64,000 nucleotides of DNA, from NCBI RefSeq assembly GCF_010894435.1, contig NZ_JAAIXZ010000006.1:248001-312000 (forward strand), written 5' to 3'. Made by a program: the position numbers and the translations under genes. Positions 61,354 through 64,000 of this stretch are shown here, one piece after another. The DNA is from Pyxidicoccus trucidator (lineage in GTDB: Bacteria; Myxococcota; Myxococcia; Myxococcales; Myxococcaceae). Below the pieces are notes generated by a model that worked only from the letters and a program-made list of their open reading frames with translations, had not been told where the DNA came from and made no database searches. Numbering within the stretch: position 1 is the first letter of the stretch; every line of letters begins with the position of its first letter.

Positions 61354-62091
61354 TCAGTAGCAGGTGCCGACGCCGCTGCAGCTGCAGTTGTTGCTGGCGA
61401 ACGTGTAGTCGTCGGAGGCCGCCGCGAAGCTGCCGAGGCCGTAGTCATGCTTGGCGCAGTCCTGCGTGTACGCGGTGGTGCCCACGCACGGCGGGGTGCT
61501 GGTGATGCCGCAGCCCTGGCCGCAGCGGCCCTTGCAGCCGGTGTTGCCGCCATTGCAGCCGCAGCCCCGGCCCGCCTGACGGTAGTAGCCGGAACCGATG
61601 TTCTGGGTGCCGCAGGTGCAGGAGAGGTGCGTCCAGCCGCGCTCGGAGACGAACTCGTACGCGGTGAGGGGCTCACCCACGGGGACGATCTGCATGAAGC
61701 TCGTCTGGCGCATGGCCGCGTTCTCGACGGCGGTGCGCTGCTCGGCCGGCACGGCCTTGGTGATTTCCGCCAGCAGCGGGTCAATCAACTTGGCCTGCGC
61801 CGCGTCGAGCGGGGCGCCGCTCGGCATGAAGCTGCCGACGCCCTGGTTGTAGTCGATGTGGAAGCCGATGACGGTTTCACCGAAGTCGTAGGTCACCTCG
61901 ACGACCTTGGACTCGGTCTCCACGATCAGCGCGCGCACGGACGCGCCGCCGGCCCGGTACGTGGCCTCGAGCGTCGTCCCGTCATGCTGGAGGAGCGCGA
62001 AACCTTCCGCCTCCTCCGCCTGCCCCGCGGGCCCGTTCGAACAGGCCACGGCCGTCAACAGCGTGACTGCACATACGAAGAGCTTCTTCAT
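61354..62091 (-). CDS. Cys-rich lipoprotein with CxxHD motif (phospholipase A2-like?)
   Basis: 245 residues. The lipoprotein signal ends TAVAC (Cys17). The middle is unassigned (YRAGGASVRALIVETESKVV, GFHIDYNQGVGSFMPS). The last 90 residues carry about 13 Cys: LSCTCGTQN, RGCGCNGGNTGCKGRCGQGC, then AYTQDCAKHDYGLGSFAAAS, ending NNCSCSGVGTCY. The DCAKHDY block recalls the catalytic His-Asp of phospholipase A2 (C-x-x-HD), and the Gly/Cys-rich run before it recalls the calcium loop; the usual second Cys after HD is replaced. Enzyme function is therefore only a hypothesis. A terminator-like hairpin sits 30 bp before the ATG at 62091. Confidence 0.72.
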   Translation of the reverse strand: MKKLFVCAVTLLTAVACSNGPAGQAEEAEGFALLQHDGTTLEATYRAGGASVRALIVETESKVVEVTYDFGETVIGFHIDYNQGVGSFMPSGAPLDAAQAKLIDPLLAEITKAVPAEQRTAVENAAMRQTSFMQIVPVGEPLTAYEFVSERGWTHLSCTCGTQNIGSGYYRQAGRGCGCNGGNTGCKGRCGQGCGITSTPPCVGTTAYTQDCAKHDYGLGSFAAASDDYTFASNNCSCSGVGTCY

Positions 62092-62120
62092 CTCGGTCTC
62101 GATTCCGTGAGGTGGGGGGA

Positions 62121-62158
62121 CAAAAAGCCGGGCAGGGTAGAAAGCTCCACCCTGCCCG
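62121..62158 (-). terminator. Intrinsic terminator in the lipoprotein leader
   Basis: On the minus strand a perfect 10-bp stem CGGGCAGGGT / ACCCTGCCCG with a 10-nt loop is followed by GCTTTTTG, a textbook intrinsic terminator ending 30 nt upstream of the lipoprotein start. It either stops minus-strand transcription arriving from crtI, antisense to imm11, or attenuates the lipoprotein's own message. The 62159-62382 stretch has no gene I can support. Confidence 0.75.
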
Positions 62159-62382
62159 ACCAACCCGAATACTCAGAAAACGAGAAACCTTCTAGAGAGT
62201 TGGCGCGGACCCACCCTTTCCCACCCTGCCCTCTGTGGTCCGCGGGGCAAGGCTCGCTGTTCAGCTCCGTGGGCCAGGCATCGGCGTAATTCCGCGCGAC
62301 ACGCACGTTCATCAGCGGCACATGGAACGGGGCGCAGGGAGCAAGCTGCGTAAGCTGCTCACCGACCTTCAGGAGCCCCGGC

Positions 62383-62946
62383 ATGCGGTACTTCCGACTG
62401 TTCGAAGACCTCTACATCCCGGGGCGCTGGTACCTGGACACGCCTCTTGACGGCCAGGGGGAGGCGTCGGGCAGCTGGCTCTTCATGCAGGGAGCGCCCG
62501 CCTCCGTAGAGGGAGCCTTCAAAGTGAACCTCTTCAAGCGCGGCAAGCAGCTCGACTTCTCCATGGCGGACGCGGGCTCCGTGCCCGTCATCCACCCGAA
62601 GCTTGTATCTGTCTTCGCGGAACTGGCGCCCGGTGACGTGCAGCTATTCTCAGTGACGGTCGAAGGGCAGCCAGAGCCGTACTCCATCGTCAACGTCACG
62701 AGGGTGGTGAAGTGCATTGACGACGCCGCGTGCACAGAGGTCCAGTACTGGAAGCCAGAGGACGGGCGTCCAGAAAAGACGGGCCGATACCGAAGCGTGC
62801 TCGACCTCCGCATCGACAAAGCGAGGGTGGGCGGCGCGAAGATCTTCCGCACCTGGGGCTGGAACGTGGAACTCATCGTCTCCGAGGACTTCAAGGACGC
62901 GATGGAGCGCACTGGCGCCAGCGGAATGGAGTTCACGGAGGTGTAG
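62383..62946 (+). CDS. Imm11 (MXAN_0049/DUF1629)-type immunity protein
   Basis: 187 residues with the recognisable Myxococcus Imm11 pattern: MRYFRLFEDLYIPGRWYLD start, SWLFMQGAPASVEGAFKVN, FAELAPGDVQLFSVTVEGQP, RVVKCIDDAACTEVQYWKPE, EDGRPEKTGRYRSVLDLRID, IFRTWGWNVELIVSEDFK. Proteins of this family neutralise nuclease-type polymorphic toxins that discriminate kin and usually lie directly after the toxin gene. Here the 290 bp upstream contains no intact toxin gene, so it is an orphan or a solitary acquired immunity gene. CAGGAG lies 7 nt before the ATG. It is probably cytoplasmic. It converges on the phytoene-desaturase gene. Confidence 0.88.
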   Translation: MRYFRLFEDLYIPGRWYLDTPLDGQGEASGSWLFMQGAPASVEGAFKVNLFKRGKQLDFSMADAGSVPVIHPKLVSVFAELAPGDVQLFSVTVEGQPEPYSIVNVTRVVKCIDDAACTEVQYWKPEDGRPEKTGRYRSVLDLRIDKARVGGAKIFRTWGWNVELIVSEDFKDAMERTGASGMEFTEV

Positions 62947-62959
62947 ACGCTCCGCGCCA

Positions 62960-64000
62960 TCACGCGCGGGCAATCACCGTATCCACGATCTTCGCCGAGC
63001 ACAGCACCGCGGGCAGCCCCGCTCCAGGATGAGTCCCTGCCCCGACCATGTACAGCCGCTCCACGTCCTCACTCTGCGCCTGTGCACGAAGGAACGTGGT
63101 CTGCATCAGCGTGGGAGCAAAGCTGAACGCGGCGCCACGGAATGACCTCAATTCGTCGCGGAAGTGCTCCGGCGTGAAGACTCGCGACGTCGCCAGTTCC
63201 TCGCCAAGCCCGGGCAACACGGTGCGCTCCAGGCGCTCCTGAAGCGCGCGCCGGAAGGACTCCGCCCGAGTCCTCCAGTCCGTTCCGTCTCCCAGATGCG
63301 GCACCGGAGCCAGCACGTAGAACGTGTCATGCCCCTCTGGCGCCAACGCCGCATCCGTCGCCGTGGGCCGGTGCAGATACAGCAGCGGGTCTGCGGACGG
63401 CGCGCCCGGTCCGGCCAGCCCGGAGAACATGCCCCGGAAGTCCCTTCCGAACAGCAGCGTGTGGTGCGCAACCTCCGGGTACTGCCTCCGCGTGCCGAAG
63501 TACCAGAGGAACGCGCTCATCGAATAGCGCGCCCGGTTGATGCGCTCGTCCGTCCAGTGCCGTCGCACGTGCCCCGGCAGCAGATACCGGTACGTCCACG
63601 CCGCGTCCGCGTTCGACACCACCGCATCCGCCGGCAGCCACGTCCCATCCCCCAGCCGTACGCCCGTGGCCCGCCGTCCTTCGAGCGTGATCTCCGTCAC
63701 CTCGCTGTCGTACCGCACCTCCCCGCCCAGCCCCTCCAGCAGCGCCACCAGCCCTCTCACCAGCGCCCCCGTGCCGCCCACCGGAAAGAACGCGCCCCAC
63801 CGCCGCTCCACGAACTGGATGGACGCATACACCGCGCTCGCGGGCGTGAAGGGGCTCCCACCAATCAGCAGCGGATGGAAGCTGAGCGCCTGCCGCAACC
63901 GCTCGTCCTTCACGTGCTTGGACACCAGCCCGTACATCGTGCGGAACGCCTCATCCCGCAGCAACGCCGGGGTGAACGGCGCCAGGCTCAGCAGGCCCGG
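62960..64000 (-). CDS. crtI: Phytoene desaturase-type FAD oxidoreductase, 5' end outside window
   Basis: 346 residues of the C-terminal part are present; the start lies beyond the window. Motifs: FPVGGTGALVRGLVALLEGL, VVSNADAAWTYRYLLPG (FAD-binding region of CrtI-like amine oxidases), RYSMSAFLWYFGTRRQYPEV and a C-terminal VGAGTHPGAGLPAVLCSAKI, the FAD-binding end of phytoene desaturases. It desaturates phytoene towards lycopene or a related carotene in the membrane-linked carotenoid pathway. Myxococcus has two CrtI genes in its carotenoid operon (crtIa, crtIb); which one this is cannot be told. The stop at 62960 is 13 bp from the Imm11 stop. Confidence 0.9.
   Translation of the reverse strand, partial: PGLLSLAPFTPALLRDEAFRTMYGLVSKHVKDERLRQALSFHPLLIGGSPFTPASAVYASIQFVERRWGAFFPVGGTGALVRGLVALLEGLGGEVRYDSEVTEITLEGRRATGVRLGDGTWLPADAVVSNADAAWTYRYLLPGHVRRHWTDERINRARYSMSAFLWYFGTRRQYPEVAHHTLLFGRDFRGMFSGLAGPGAPSADPLLYLHRPTATDAALAPEGHDTFYVLAPVPHLGDGTDWRTRAESFRRALQERLERTVLPGLGEELATSRVFTPEHFRDELRSFRGAAFSFAPTLMQTTFLRAQAQSEDVERLYMVGAGTHPGAGLPAVLCSAKIVDTVIARA

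Noticed and set aside
62235..62382. Possible toxin C-terminus before the Imm11 gene
   Set aside because: The plus-strand frame running into imm11 has no recognisable nuclease or AHH motif and overlaps the immunity start in another phase.
62088..62384. Minus-strand open frame upstream of the Cys-rich lipoprotein with a plausible stretch (NVRVARNYADAWPTELNS)
   Set aside because: It crosses the terminator hairpin and the lipoprotein start and has no ribosome site. It may be a decayed fragment, but I cannot support a gene.

Overview
The window looks like a chromosomal segment of a myxobacterium close to Myxococcus (family Myxococcaceae). The evidence is the very high GC with G/C-rich third codon positions, many outer-membrane lipoproteins, Hanks-type kinases, FHA proteins, sigma-54 activators, a gene pair matching the known Myxococcus pfk-pkn4 locus, a MXAN_0049/Imm11-type immunity protein, and carotenoid genes. 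No tRNA, rRNA, CRISPR array or replication origin was recognised.

Layout. 1-4.4 kb: a truncated secreted-protein-like gene with a possible Cys-His-Asp site, a lipoprotein haloalkane dehalogenase divergent from a LysR regulator with a palindrome between them, and an ArsR gene followed by a chopped SRPBCC gene. 4.4-11.4 kb: a sulfatase, a methyltransferase, a lipoprotein, an overlapping protease/FHA-membrane pair and a small ORF. 11.4-16.5 kb is the accessory patch. It holds a fibrinogen-like secreted protein, then two tandem proteins each carrying three phage tail-collar-like repeats. These are bracketed by inverted terminal pieces of IS66-family elements and surrounded by gene fragments and a frameshifted gene.

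17-26 kb is one co-directional run: TPR protein, phosphofructokinase, Pkn4-type kinase, a TPR/membrane protein, an FHA-GAF sigma-54 activator and two lipoproteins. It suggests a kinase-to-phosphothreonine-reader circuit linked to glycolysis. 26-40 kb holds envelope proteins, mutL, an SDR, an acyltransferase, a diguanylate cyclase, a large lipoprotein, a DUF721/DciA-like protein and a CAP-domain protein.

40-46 kb is housekeeping: a lytic transglycosylase, hisC-cmk, accA and a TPR protein. 46-58.5 kb is a signalling and proteostasis block: a double Get3/ArsA ATPase with CxxC motifs, a TTG-started NtrC-type regulator with a degenerate histidine kinase, dCMP deaminase, a lipoprotein protease, PrkA, a lidless Hsp70, and a kinase-receiver-cyclase fusion. 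58.6-64 kb holds an RPE65-type carotenoid oxygenase, a Cys-rich lipoprotein with a CxxHD site and a terminator in its leader, an orphan Imm11 protein, and the 3' part of a phytoene-desaturase gene running off the window.

Functions are read from motifs and remembered family patterns; no database search was run. The best candidates for something undescribed are the IS66-framed collar pair, the fused Get3-like ATPase and the kinase-REC-cyclase.
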